Source of the DNA: Clostridiales bacterium | GTDB taxonomy: Bacteria; Bacillota; Clostridia; Saccharofermentanales; Saccharofermentanaceae | Assembly (NCBI GenBank): GCA_017478485.1 | Contig: JAFVDI010000003.1 | Coordinates: 186,001-250,000 of the forward strand | Direction of reading: 5' to 3' | DNA: 64,000 bases | Shown: positions 44,528 through 53,297 of the stretch, in pieces | Layout: every line of letters starts with the position of its first letter | Position numbering within the stretch: position 1 is the first letter of the stretch | Position numbers and translations under genes: made by a program | The notes under the pieces: model-generated | Told to the model about the DNA's origin: nothing | Databases searched by the model: none | The model's input: the letters and a program-made list of their open reading frames with translations, nothing else

Positions 44528-46495
44528 TTGGGACTGATTCCCGAGAGTGTAATCGAAGAGATCCTTCTCAAGGCTGATATCGAATCAGTCGTAGGCAGAT
44601 ACGTCTCACTTAATCGCAAAGGCGGTAACATGTGGGGCCTGTGTCCGTTTCATCATGAGAAGACGGCTTCGTTCTCCGTTAATCCGTCAAAAAACATCTA
44701 TAAGTGCTTCGGCTGCGGCAAGGGTGGAAATGCCATTAACTTCATAATGGAGATCGAGCACTTAAGTTATCCCGAATCTATAAGATTCCTCGGCTCTTTA
44801 TATGGTGTGGAAGTTCCCGATGCCAGAGAAGAAGCAGGCCAGGAAGAGCGCAAGGAGAAGACAAAGCGCGTTAAGAATCTTCTTACCGAGGCTGCCAAGT
44901 TCTACTATCTGCAGTTCAACGATCCCGAGACGGGCGTTCCTGCACGCAAGTATGCTCAGGAACGTGCGCTCGACAAGCAGACACTTGATCATTTCGGCAT
45001 AGGTTATTCACCTGACAGCTGGGATGCTTTGAGGAATTATCTTGCCGGTAAGGGCTATACCGAAGACGAGATGGAATGTTCCGGCATATTCAAGAGATCG
45101 GAGAAGACGGGAAAACTTTTTGACCTGTTCAGAGGAAGGCTCATGTTCCCGATCTTTGATTCTTTCGGGAACATCATCGCTTTCGGCGGACGTACTCTCA
45201 AGAAAGGCGAACTGCCCAAATACATCAATTCACCGGATTCGCTTGTCTACAACAAGCAGAACCATCTTTATGCCCTGAACTTCGCTAAGAAGGAACAGTC
45301 TAAGCAGCTCATAGTCGTTGAGGGTTACATGGATGCCATCGCCATGCATAAGGCAGGCTTCCGCAATACGGTTGCAGCTCTCGGCACGTCCTTTACTGAC
45401 AGCCAGCTTAAGACATGCGCGAGGTTCTGCGAGGAGATAGTATTCTTCTTTGATGCGGACGGTGCGGGACAGAAAGCCGCGATCCGTGCGATCAAGATGA
45501 TGCTTGCATATCTTTCCAAACTCTCCGGTCTGAAGATAAGGATCAAGATCGCGAAAGTGCCTGACGGCAAGGATCCTGATGAGTTTATCCGTGAGAAGGG
45601 TGCAGACAAGTTTGCAGAAGTCGTTAAGAATGCTCTTTATGTTGAAGAGTATCTTCTCGAAAGAGCTTATAACGACAACTACGATGAGGAAAAGGGAATA
45701 GATAAGGGAAGATATCAGGATGATATCTGTCTTTACGGTTCCTGGATGCCTGATGACATCAAGCGTTCAACGATGGCAAATGAAGCGGCAAAGGTGCTCG
45801 GAGCCATTCCGGGAGCAGTTCTTAACAGGATGAACAGTCTTGCGGAGAATGAAGACGCCAGGGAGAACCTTAACAATGCGAGGGAGATCGCCAGACAAAA
45901 GGCGGAAGACCTCAAGAACCGTAATGCCGTCAATATGCAGCCCGAATATGAAGAAGATGCCCGCTCACAGGAAGCTGAGCCTTCGGGAGAACCGGTCAGC
46001 ACATATACAGTTGTCGATACGGCTTCAGACGATGAGATCAAGCTGTTTGCTTATGCTTTGTCTTTGGGTCCCGTGCTTGCCGATCAGAAGCAGGTCGCTC
46101 TTGAGGATGTCTTAAGACCCGATGATTTTTCGGGCGATTCGATGAAGGCTCTCGTTAAGAGCTTCCTTTCCGTATTTGATGCAAAAAATGGCGTATCTTA
46201 TGCCAGGATGAGTGACTTCTTCAGCCGCGTTACCATTAACGGCATGCCTGCCGAAGATGTTATGTTTAATGAATGCACCAAGGCTGACAGCGCGCCTGAC
46301 TTTAATGTCAAACGTGACTATTATCTCGGTTATCTCTATAAGATCAGGATCAACCGTGTAAATGAGATCGAAGAATCTCTTATATCGCAGAGAATGTATG
46401 CTTCAACGCCGGAAGACCGCCAAAGTGCCGAAGAGAAGCTGACGAAGCTCAGCGATTACAAAGAAAAAATGAGAAAAAAGATGGGCGAACTTTAA
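44528..46495 (+). CDS. dnaG: DNA primase
   Basis: Makes RNA primers for replication. 655 aa. Zinc finger CPFHHEKTASF (from Cys39) with Cys60 and Cys63 in YKCFGCG; the Toprim region with VVEGYMDAIAM and FFDADGAGQKA; and a C-terminal helicase-binding region containing an acidic linker (about 450-500). TTG start with AAGGAG nine bases upstream. Unlike in most Bacillota, the gene is followed immediately (one-base overlap) by trmK and not by rpoD. Confidence 0.96.
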   Translation: MGLIPESVIEEILLKADIESVVGRYVSLNRKGGNMWGLCPFHHEKTASFSVNPSKNIYKCFGCGKGGNAINFIMEIEHLSYPESIRFLGSLYGVEVPDAREEAGQEERKEKTKRVKNLLTEAAKFYYLQFNDPETGVPARKYAQERALDKQTLDHFGIGYSPDSWDALRNYLAGKGYTEDEMECSGIFKRSEKTGKLFDLFRGRLMFPIFDSFGNIIAFGGRTLKKGELPKYINSPDSLVYNKQNHLYALNFAKKEQSKQLIVVEGYMDAIAMHKAGFRNTVAALGTSFTDSQLKTCARFCEEIVFFFDADGAGQKAAIRAIKMMLAYLSKLSGLKIRIKIAKVPDGKDPDEFIREKGADKFAEVVKNALYVEEYLLERAYNDNYDEEKGIDKGRYQDDICLYGSWMPDDIKRSTMANEAAKVLGAIPGAVLNRMNSLAENEDARENLNNAREIARQKAEDLKNRNAVNMQPEYEEDARSQEAEPSGEPVSTYTVVDTASDDEIKLFAYALSLGPVLADQKQVALEDVLRPDDFSGDSMKALVKSFLSVFDAKNGVSYARMSDFFSRVTINGMPAEDVMFNECTKADSAPDFNVKRDYYLGYLYKIRINRVNEIEESLISQRMYASTPEDRQSAEEKLTKLSDYKEKMRKKMGEL

Positions 46496-47190
46496 TGATA
46501 AATCTGTCTTCCAGGCTTAAAGCCATATATGATCAGGTCGGTGCCGCCAGAAAAGAACTGGGCCCCGGCAGAGTTATAGATGTAGGTTCAGATCACGGAC
46601 TCCTTGCCGTTTCATGCCTTGAAAACGGCATTGCGGAAACTGTTATCTGCACGGAGATCAATGAAGGACCTGCGGAACATTCAAAAGATGCCCTGAAAGA
46701 GGCAGGTTTTGAAGACCGTTCACAGGTCCTGGTAACTGACGGGCTTGACGGGGTAAAGCTTCAAAAGGGCGATGTCATCGTTATCGCCGGCATGGGCGGA
46801 CTTAATATCATTGATATACTCAGCAGATGTATAGGGAATGAGACCCCTGAATTATTAAGAGAAGTCAGGTTCGTCATCCAGCCGCAGAAATCAGTTAATC
46901 TCGTAAGGAAGTTCCTTGCAGGACAGGGCTTTGTTTTCGATGATGAGTCCGTATGCACCGACAGGGATTTTTTCTATAATATTATGCGGATGAGCTATGG
47001 GGCACAGCCTTACGAACTCGGCGCATACAAAGAATGCTACGGAATGCTTCTTATCGAGAAGGCAGTGGCGGGTGATGAGCTGGTCAGGAGCTATTTTGAC
47101 CATCTTGATGAAGTCTTCAGCATAAGGTCAAGGAGCGACAGGGTAGTAAGGGACGCATTGGAAGAGAGGCAAAGATATGACTATTTCTGA
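46495..47190 (+). CDS. trmK: tRNA (adenine(22)-N1)-methyltransferase
   Basis: Methylates A22 in tRNA; the Bacillus orthologue is YqfN. 231 aa with a Rossmann domain: VIDVGSDHGLLAVSCL (motif I), VIAGMGGLNIIDIL, and IQPQKSVNLVRKFL. Start overlaps the dnaG stop by one base (TAATG), and its end overlaps nif3 by 14 bases. Confidence 0.93.
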   Translation: MINLSSRLKAIYDQVGAARKELGPGRVIDVGSDHGLLAVSCLENGIAETVICTEINEGPAEHSKDALKEAGFEDRSQVLVTDGLDGVKLQKGDVIVIAGMGGLNIIDILSRCIGNETPELLREVRFVIQPQKSVNLVRKFLAGQGFVFDDESVCTDRDFFYNIMRMSYGAQPYELGAYKECYGMLLIEKAVAGDELVRSYFDHLDEVFSIRSRSDRVVRDALEERQRYDYF

Positions 47191-47941
47191 AGTAACGGGA
47201 TTTTTGGATCAGTGTTTTCCGAGAGAGAATGCAATGGATTATGACAATGTCGGAATCCTCGCCGGTGATCCTGACAGGGCCGTCACCGCATGCGTGCTTT
47301 CTCTTGACCTGACGGCAAAGGCGATCGATTGTGCCAGGAAATCAGGTGCTGATCTCATCATTACGCATCACCCGATCATATTCGGCGGTATTAATACGCT
47401 CAGCACTGAAACATACAAGGGCCGTCTTCTTACGAACCTTATCAGGAGCGGCATCTCATGCTATGCCTGCCATACGAATCTGGACATGACAGACGAGTTC
47501 GGCAATCTTGCGATCGCATCCGCGCTTGGCGCTGAAGAGCCTGCGCATCTTGCAGGTACCGAATGCGGGATAATCTATGAGATCAAGCAGGAGACACTCA
47601 GTGAGTTCGCGGAAAAGACTAAGAAAGCTCTCGGTGCGAGCGGAATAATCACGATAAACAACCCGGACAATAAGGTTTCCAAGGTTTTCGTCCAGGGCGG
47701 CGCCTTTGACGAGGACAGCATTCCGGCAATAGTCAGAAGCGGCGCGGATACCGTGCTTTCCGGCGAGATCAAACATCACATCTGTGTGGAACTTGAGGAG
47801 TGCGGAATAAACACTGTCATCGCCGGACATTCAGCGACCGAGCAGATCTATCTGCCGAAACTCAGGGAAAAGCTTTCCCAGCAGTTCCCAAGCCTCAATT
47901 TTATTGTGAATTATAACAACGAAAAGGCTTCTGTAATTTAA
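47177..47941 (+). CDS. Nif3-like dinuclear metal-center protein
   Basis: Hexameric metal-binding protein of the Nif3/YqfO family, function uncertain. 254 aa, the short version without the PII-like insert of Bacillus YqfO. Metal ligands are in LIITHHPIIFGG (His pair), CHTNLDMTD (His) and near the C-terminus GHSATEQ. The trmK-nif3 pair is conserved across Bacillota and some link it to the GTP cyclohydrolase or glutathione fields by name only (older annotation). Confidence 0.92.
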   Translation: MTISEVTGFLDQCFPRENAMDYDNVGILAGDPDRAVTACVLSLDLTAKAIDCARKSGADLIITHHPIIFGGINTLSTETYKGRLLTNLIRSGISCYACHTNLDMTDEFGNLAIASALGAEEPAHLAGTECGIIYEIKQETLSEFAEKTKKALGASGIITINNPDNKVSKVFVQGGAFDEDSIPAIVRSGADTVLSGEIKHHICVELEECGINTVIAGHSATEQIYLPKLREKLSQQFPSLNFIVNYNNEKASVI

Positions 47942-47954
47942 CAGGTGTTTTGAG

Positions 47955-47960
47955 TATAAT
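47955..47960 (+). promoter_or_regulatory. -10 element for rnpB
   Basis: Perfect TATAAT 13 bases before the proposed 5' end of RNase P RNA; no convincing -35. Confidence 0.4.
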
Positions 47961-47973
47961 AATCATGTTTTCC

Positions 47974-48312
47974 CGCAGACCGAGACAATCGCGGGCGCTG
48001 TTGGGCGAAAGCCCTGCGCATGAGGAAAGTCCGGGCTCCACAGGACAGGATGCCGGGTAACTCCCGGTGAAGGCAACTTTAAGGAAAGTGCAACAGAAAA
48101 GAAAACCGCCCGAAAGGGTAAGGATGAAAAGGCGAGGTAAGAGCTCACCGGCGCTTTGGAGACTTAGCGGCCTTGTAAACCCCATCCGGAGCAACGTCGA
48201 GGAAACAGGCTTAACCGTGGTCCGCGGGCCTGAGGAGACGGCTTGAGCTATGCAGAAATGCACGGCCTAGATAGATGATTGTCATATACAGAACCCGGCT
48301 TACCGGTCTGCG
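47974..48312 (+). ncRNA. rnpB: RNase P RNA (class A)
   Basis: Ribozyme that matures tRNA 5' ends. The conserved GAGGAAAGTCCGGGCTCC, ACAGAAA, GAGCTATGCAGAAATGC-like and TACAGAACCCGGCTTACC segments are in the correct order. The P1 helix pairs CGCAGACCG (47974-47982) with CGGTCTGCG (48304-48312), which sets the ends. The P4 strands and overall layout fit class A. It fills the otherwise gene-free stretch 47942-48351. Exact ends may differ by a few bases. Confidence 0.95.
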
Positions 48313-48351
48313 TGAAAACATATTGTTGAACATTATTTGGAGGTAATTGGC

Positions 48352-49527
48352 ATGTCAGCAGAGTCTTATTTGAGCAGAGGCGTTTCACCCACGAAGGATG
48401 AGGTAAAGGCTGCGGTAAAGAACCAGTCTAAAGGCGCTTTTCCCGGAGCTTTCTGCAAGCTGATCGACGATATCGCAGGTGATCCTGATTACTGTACTGC
48501 CATTCACGCCGACGGTGCAGGAACAAAGTCGTCCGTCGCATACCTCATGTACAAGGAGACCGGCAGTTATGACTGGTTCAAAGGTCTTGCACAGGATTCA
48601 CTTGTAATGAATACTGATGACCTTGCATGCGTAGGTCTTACTTCCAATCTCATGCTTTCCAATACGATCGGCCGTAATGCACACCTCGTTGACGGCAAGG
48701 CCATCGCAAAGGTAATAGAAGGATACGATGAGATAATTGCCCGTCTTGCTGACTTAGGCATCGGCATCACGATGTGCGGCGGTGAAACCGCTGACGTAGG
48801 AGATCTCGTAAGGACACTCATCGTCGATTCAACTATCGTTGCACGCGCTAAAAGATCTGATGTCATCAATGCAGCGAACATTAAGCCCGGTGACGTCATC
48901 GTAGGCCTCAGCTCATCCGGCCGGGCCACATATGAGACTTCCTACAATTCAGGAATGTCTTCCAACGGACTTACGGCAGCCCGTCACATGCTCCTTTCCA
49001 AGTACTACTATGAGAACTTCAAGGAGTCTTTCTCCGATACGGTTCCCGCTGACAAGGCTTACTGTGGAAAATACCGCCTTACTGACAAGCTCCCCGGAGC
49101 TGACGTTACGGTAGGTGAGGCTATCCTCGCTCCCACCAGAACATTCCTTCCTGTCATCAGCAAGGTCCTCGAAGGCGGCAGGGAAAGGATCCACGGTATC
49201 ATCCACTGCACAGGCGGCGGTCAGGCCAAGTGCAGAGACTTCGGTAACGGCGTAAGGTATGTTAAGGATAATCTTTTTGAGCTTCCTCCGCTTTTCGCTG
49301 CCATCTATGAATCAGGCGAGATCCCTATGAAGGAGATGTTCCAGGTATTCAACTGCGGCCACAGGATCGAGTTCTACGTTGATGAGAAAGAGGCTCAAGG
49401 CATTATGGACATTGCTTCTTCGTTCAACATCGATTCAAGGATCGTAGGCCATGTAGAAAAGTCTTCAAACGGTAATACAAATGAAGTCATAATTAAATCC
49501 CAAGGCGAAGAATTTGTATATAATTAA
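48352..49527 (+). CDS. purM: Phosphoribosylformylglycinamidine cyclo-ligase, Bacteroidota-like form
   Basis: AIR synthase superfamily, predicted fifth step of purine synthesis. 391 aa, longer than the common 340-350 aa PurM. The sequence YLSRGVSPTKDEVKAAVKN, HADGAGTKSSVAYLMYKETG, TDDLACVG, CGGETADVGDLVRT and SSGRATYE match the PurM variant I associate with Bacteroidota, whose N-terminus reads YxxRGVSxxKEDV. It has its own AGGAGG-type site (TTGGAGG) and ATG at 48352. No other purine gene is nearby. A related AIRS enzyme is possible, but conservation is close. Confidence 0.87.
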   Translation: MSAESYLSRGVSPTKDEVKAAVKNQSKGAFPGAFCKLIDDIAGDPDYCTAIHADGAGTKSSVAYLMYKETGSYDWFKGLAQDSLVMNTDDLACVGLTSNLMLSNTIGRNAHLVDGKAIAKVIEGYDEIIARLADLGIGITMCGGETADVGDLVRTLIVDSTIVARAKRSDVINAANIKPGDVIVGLSSSGRATYETSYNSGMSSNGLTAARHMLLSKYYYENFKESFSDTVPADKAYCGKYRLTDKLPGADVTVGEAILAPTRTFLPVISKVLEGGRERIHGIIHCTGGGQAKCRDFGNGVRYVKDNLFELPPLFAAIYESGEIPMKEMFQVFNCGHRIEFYVDEKEAQGIMDIASSFNIDSRIVGHVEKSSNGNTNEVIIKSQGEEFVYN

Positions 49528-49584
49528 TTAAGGGGCGGTGTAAGGTTGCCGTCTCGGAATTAATTAAGGAGGACGGTGAATCTT

Positions 49585-50271
49585 ATGGAAGGTTTAAGAA
49601 AGTATGTTGCCGAGTGCATCGGTACATTTACTCTTGTTCTTATTGGTTGTGGAACAGCTATGCTGACAGGCTGTGACAAGTGGGGTGGATATCTTACCAC
49701 TGCATTTGCTTTCGGTCTCGTTATCGTTGGTATGGCTTATTGCGTAGGCAATATCTCCGGTTGCCACATCAATCCTGCAGTTTCACTTGCTTGCCTGATC
49801 TCAGGCAGAATGAATGCAAAGGATTTCGGTCTTTATTTCGTATTCCAGACCATCGGCGCTATCTTAGGTGCTGCTGTTCTTAAGGGAATCTTCGCTATGG
49901 GCGGAATCACAGACGCTACAGGCGGTCTTGGTTCAAACGGTCTTGCCGGAGTCAACGGCAACATCGGTGCAGGCCTTATCGTAGAGGTAATTCTCACATT
50001 CATCTTCATTCTCGTAATCCTTGGCGTTACAGACGGTGATTACAAGCATGGTTCTTTCGGTGGTGTCGTAATCGGTTTCTCACTCGTTATGGTACACATT
50101 CTCGGCATCGGTCTTACAGGAACATCTGTTAACCCTGCAAGATCCATCGGACCTGCAATCTTCGCTGGCGGTGCTGCTCTTACAGATCTCTGGGTATTCA
50201 TCGTAGGACCTTTCGCAGGTGCGGCTCTTGCAGCTCTCGTCTACAAGTTCCTCGCAGCTAAGAAGGGCTGA
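49585..50271 (+). CDS. Aquaporin, water-type (AqpZ-like)
   Basis: Membrane channel of the MIP family, 228 aa, six hydrophobic helices and two NPA loops (Asn63-Pro-Ala and Asn183-Pro-Ala). The four selectivity-filter positions read Phe43, His171, Thr180 and Arg186, the set of the water channel AqpZ and not of glycerol facilitators (which have a Gly and Phe at His and Thr). A GTG at 49576 gives an extra MNL, but the ATG at 49585 after AAGGAGG is preferred; spacing to either is not ideal. A hairpin terminator follows. Confidence 0.93.
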   Translation: MEGLRKYVAECIGTFTLVLIGCGTAMLTGCDKWGGYLTTAFAFGLVIVGMAYCVGNISGCHINPAVSLACLISGRMNAKDFGLYFVFQTIGAILGAAVLKGIFAMGGITDATGGLGSNGLAGVNGNIGAGLIVEVILTFIFILVILGVTDGDYKHGSFGGVVIGFSLVMVHILGIGLTGTSVNPARSIGPAIFAGGAALTDLWVFIVGPFAGAALAALVYKFLAAKKG

Positions 50272-50313
50272 TAAACAAGTCATTTTTGATCCCCGACCGG
50301 ATTGATATATGAG

Positions 50314-50341
50314 AAGGGGGTGCGGATTCCGCACCCCCTTT
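50314..50341 (+). terminator. Strong bidirectional terminator
   Basis: AAGGGGGTGCGG pairs with CCGCACCCCCTT (12 bp, loop ATT). It separates the aquaporin from the converging glutamine synthetase gene; a short T-run follows on both strands. Confidence 0.9.
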
Positions 50342-50365
50342 AAATTTGCATTTTTATCTGAAGTT

Positions 50366-52276
50366 TCAGATCTGGTTTTCGCAATATGCCTTGTACTTTG
50401 TACGGAGCTCGGTCATTGCGTTCTTCATGGCCAGCTGATACTCGGAAGTCTTAGCCCAGTCGTTGGCCTTAACGGCAGCCTTGATGCGTGTGAAGATTGA
50501 CTGCTTCTCTCCGGTATCCTTGCCGAGAAGGTTCTTGAGATCGGTAATGTCGTTCCAAAGGCGTCCGTCGTAAGCGCATTCGCCCTCTTCGTTTCTGGTT
50601 ATGTTTCTCAGAGTGGAGAGGTTAGCGGGAATGATCTTCTGCAGGAGCTCCATCTCCCAGCGTACGAGCATTGCCTGATAGTAGGAATCGATAAGGCTTG
50701 TGCAGAAGACGTCATCGCGGTTAAGGATCTCTACGACGTCAGCATCCTTGAGCGGGCTTATAGAGTCAAAGACCGTAGCGGCAGGTGCGCCGAAAAGCCT
50801 GTCTCTCTCGTTGGAATCCATATCTTCAAAGATATCTTCTTCGCATCTGTAGAGCCTGTCGGCGAGCAGATAGTCGCTCGGAGTACCGTAAGGCTTGCAG
50901 AATTCAGCTTCAAGTGTCTTTGTATCCTTGCCTGAGCCGATAGCATAATCGATGCCGTCGAGCATTGCCTGGTAAACAGCCGAGAGACAGAGATATGTAT
51001 TCGTATGAGGGTTAGGTGCGCGGAGCTCGAAACGTGTCGCATACTTGTTGTCTTCGCTTCTTACGAGACCTAAAAGGACAGATCTGTTTCTTGAAGGCGT
51101 TTTAACGTCCTGACCGATGGAAGCAACGCAGTGGGTAGGAGCTTCGAAACCGGGCGTGAGTCTTTCAAAAGCATCCGTGGTAGCGGATACGAACGGGTTG
51201 ATGACCCTGGAATAGTTCTTCATGATACCGAAAAGGCATCCCCAGCCGAATACGCTGAGGAAATCGGATCCGGGATCTTCGGGTGAGAAGAGGTTGATCT
51301 TCTTGCCGTCCTTAAGGTAAGCGACAGCATTTACGTGTGTATGCTCGCCTGAACCTGCGACTCCCGGAAGGGGCTTGGCATTGAAGCTGACGTCCAGACC
51401 GTGCAGACGGAAGATCTCCTTGATGAGGATCCTTGCGATGAGCTCATAGTCAGCACCCTGTCTTGCGCCGGAATACTTCCAGTCGACTTCGAGCTGCTCC
51501 ATGATGAAGTGGAACTCGCCTGAAGAATTGAGTGAAGCCTTAACTCCGCCGACTTCCTTATGGCCCATCTCAGGACCGAAGCCGTATTTCTCAAGGATCA
51601 TGATGACCTGCTCAAGAGCTGTCCTTACGACGCCTTTTGTGCGCTTCCAGTAGGATTCCTTAAGTTCCTGTGAGATGGAGAGCTGCTCGGTGCTGATGAT
51701 CTCGTCCGGGGAGTTGACCCAGAATTCGAGTTCTGTAGCAGTGATGAGCATGATCCTGTCGAGCATCTCGGGTGTAAATCCGTACTGAGAGCACAGAGCG
51801 GGATTATTAAGGAACATTTCCTTGACCTTTTCCTCGAAATTGGCCGTACTTCTTCGAAGAATCGATCTTGAGCATACCTCTTCGCCGTTGTGGTGAAGGA
51901 AAGAAGGGATCCTTAAAGTACCTACGGGCTTTCCCGTAGCCAGATCGATATGCTCGTAGTTATGGTCGATGTACCAGATGACTTCGGGGTCGGGAATAAG
52001 ATCGACCTTACCGTCATTGAGTGTCGCGATACCCGGAAGGACAACCGAGGAGCCGTCAGTCTGGACGGCCTTGCCTTCAAGGTAATCGTCAATGTTCGAC
52101 ATGAAATCTGCGATCGGGATCTTCTCGTCGGTATCATTGCCCATGAGGTCGACTGCTGCGAGAGAAACGAACTTGACTTCGGGATGTGCTGTGAGAACCG
52201 CTTTTAGTTCGGATGCTGAATGTTTGTCCGTGGGGATTACATAGAGCAGATCCGGTATTACATGAAAATCAATCAT
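50366..52276 (-). CDS. Glutamine synthetase, long form
   Basis: 636 aa ammonia-assimilating enzyme, longer than the 440-470 aa type I enzyme. The N-terminal beta-grasp has TDGSSVVLPGIA (compare FDGSSI), the catalytic domain has the metal ligands in TATELEFWV and GHKEVGGVKA, the KPLPGVAGSGEHTHVN loop and the arginine-rich FELRAPNPHTNTY. A C-terminal extension of about 170 residues is largely helical. Family membership is clear; which subgroup (a type I derivative, or related to GSIII) is not. It is read convergently with the aquaporin and divergently from the gene at 52378, with no glnR or glnB nearby. Confidence 0.9.
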   Translation of the reverse strand: MIDFHVIPDLLYVIPTDKHSASELKAVLTAHPEVKFVSLAAVDLMGNDTDEKIPIADFMSNIDDYLEGKAVQTDGSSVVLPGIATLNDGKVDLIPDPEVIWYIDHNYEHIDLATGKPVGTLRIPSFLHHNGEEVCSRSILRRSTANFEEKVKEMFLNNPALCSQYGFTPEMLDRIMLITATELEFWVNSPDEIISTEQLSISQELKESYWKRTKGVVRTALEQVIMILEKYGFGPEMGHKEVGGVKASLNSSGEFHFIMEQLEVDWKYSGARQGADYELIARILIKEIFRLHGLDVSFNAKPLPGVAGSGEHTHVNAVAYLKDGKKINLFSPEDPGSDFLSVFGWGCLFGIMKNYSRVINPFVSATTDAFERLTPGFEAPTHCVASIGQDVKTPSRNRSVLLGLVRSEDNKYATRFELRAPNPHTNTYLCLSAVYQAMLDGIDYAIGSGKDTKTLEAEFCKPYGTPSDYLLADRLYRCEEDIFEDMDSNERDRLFGAPAATVFDSISPLKDADVVEILNRDDVFCTSLIDSYYQAMLVRWEMELLQKIIPANLSTLRNITRNEEGECAYDGRLWNDITDLKNLLGKDTGEKQSIFTRIKAAVKANDWAKTSEYQLAMKNAMTELRTKYKAYCENQI

Positions 52277-52377
52277 ATTGTCCCGTCCTTAAAGAAAAAA
52301 TCAGATATGATTTTATCACAAGAATATAATAAAAATCTCTGATATATTTTTTAGTTTTTATTGTCGTATAATAACCA

Positions 52378-53199
52378 ATGATGATTTTCAGAATATTAGA
52401 AAGAATGTTCAACATTGACGATATAGACTGCAAATGGGGCGTAAGGTTTATGTTCCTGTTTTGCGTGGTTGCACGCTGCGCGGTTTTCTTCAATCCTTAT
52501 TCTGATACTGATTTCACCTGGCTTAACACATGGATAAGCAATTTCGAGTCGGCACAGACAACAGAGCAGCTCCCTGCGGCAATACCTATCACCAGCGGGA
52601 ACATAGTTTTCCTTGTAACCGCATTTCTGGCCCTGTTCATCACTCTCATGATGGGGATCCTTTATTCCGGACTCTATGTCAGATATTTCAGGATCAAAAA
52701 GATGGAAAAGGAGGCCGAAGCCGAAACCGAAGGAACATCCGGCACAGAAGAGCCGCAGCGTCCAGGTGCGCTCATTAAGAGACTGCTGCTCCTGACGTTG
52801 TTTTATCTGGCGGTTTCACTGCCTTTCATGCTCATCAGTTCAAACTTCCTGCTGTTCTTCTGCATTGGTTTCCCGTTTTTGTTTACGGCACCGGCGTGCT
52901 ATCTGTCAGGGGATAAGGGCATGTTCAATGCTCTCCCTTATGTCGTAAAGCTTACCAGAGGCTTTTATACCGTGCATGTCAGAAGCCTTGTTGTCATAGT
53001 CCTGATGTTCTTTTTCACGGATGCTCTCGCAGGTCTCACTTCGTTCTTTTCGAACACTACGTTCTATATCCTTTCCTCGGCTTTTTCGACCTGGATCACC
53101 TTTACATTCGGCAGATACGCCGGCATGGCTTACTGCGCGATGAAGGAGAGAGTCGATCACCCTGAAAGAAATCCCGAAAAAGAGGGCAAAATAGGTTAA
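52378..53199 (+). CDS. Multi-pass membrane protein of unknown function
   Basis: 273 aa with about six hydrophobic helices (near residues 23-40, 78-108, 135-165 in two, 200-225, 230-255). An acidic linker with repeated Glu/Ala (KMEKEAEAETEGTSGTEEP) lies between the second and third. No known motif is recognised. Two ATGs start the frame (52378, 52381), and a third at 52405 is possible; no good ribosome-binding site is near the first two, and a TATAAT ends only five bases upstream at 52372. Not part of an obvious operon. Confidence 0.7.
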   Translation: MMIFRILERMFNIDDIDCKWGVRFMFLFCVVARCAVFFNPYSDTDFTWLNTWISNFESAQTTEQLPAAIPITSGNIVFLVTAFLALFITLMMGILYSGLYVRYFRIKKMEKEAEAETEGTSGTEEPQRPGALIKRLLLLTLFYLAVSLPFMLISSNFLLFFCIGFPFLFTAPACYLSGDKGMFNALPYVVKLTRGFYTVHVRSLVVIVLMFFFTDALAGLTSFFSNTTFYILSSAFSTWITFTFGRYAGMAYCAMKERVDHPERNPEKEGKIG

Positions 53200-53247
53200 C
53201 TTTTATTGCACTTCGCGTGATTGTATTTCTCGTGGAATTAAAATATT

Positions 53248-53253
53248 ATAATT
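53248..53253 (+). promoter_or_regulatory. -10 element for the malic enzyme gene
   Basis: Perfect TATAAT 44 bases upstream of the start. The -35 is unclear. Confidence 0.35.
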
Positions 53254-53297
53254 ACGCAATGATTTAAGCAGTTCCATTCAGTTACGGAGGTATTATT

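Noticed and set aside
47901..48263. 120-codon minus-strand frame over the RNase P RNA
   Set aside because: Antisense of a structured RNA gene; no start signals.
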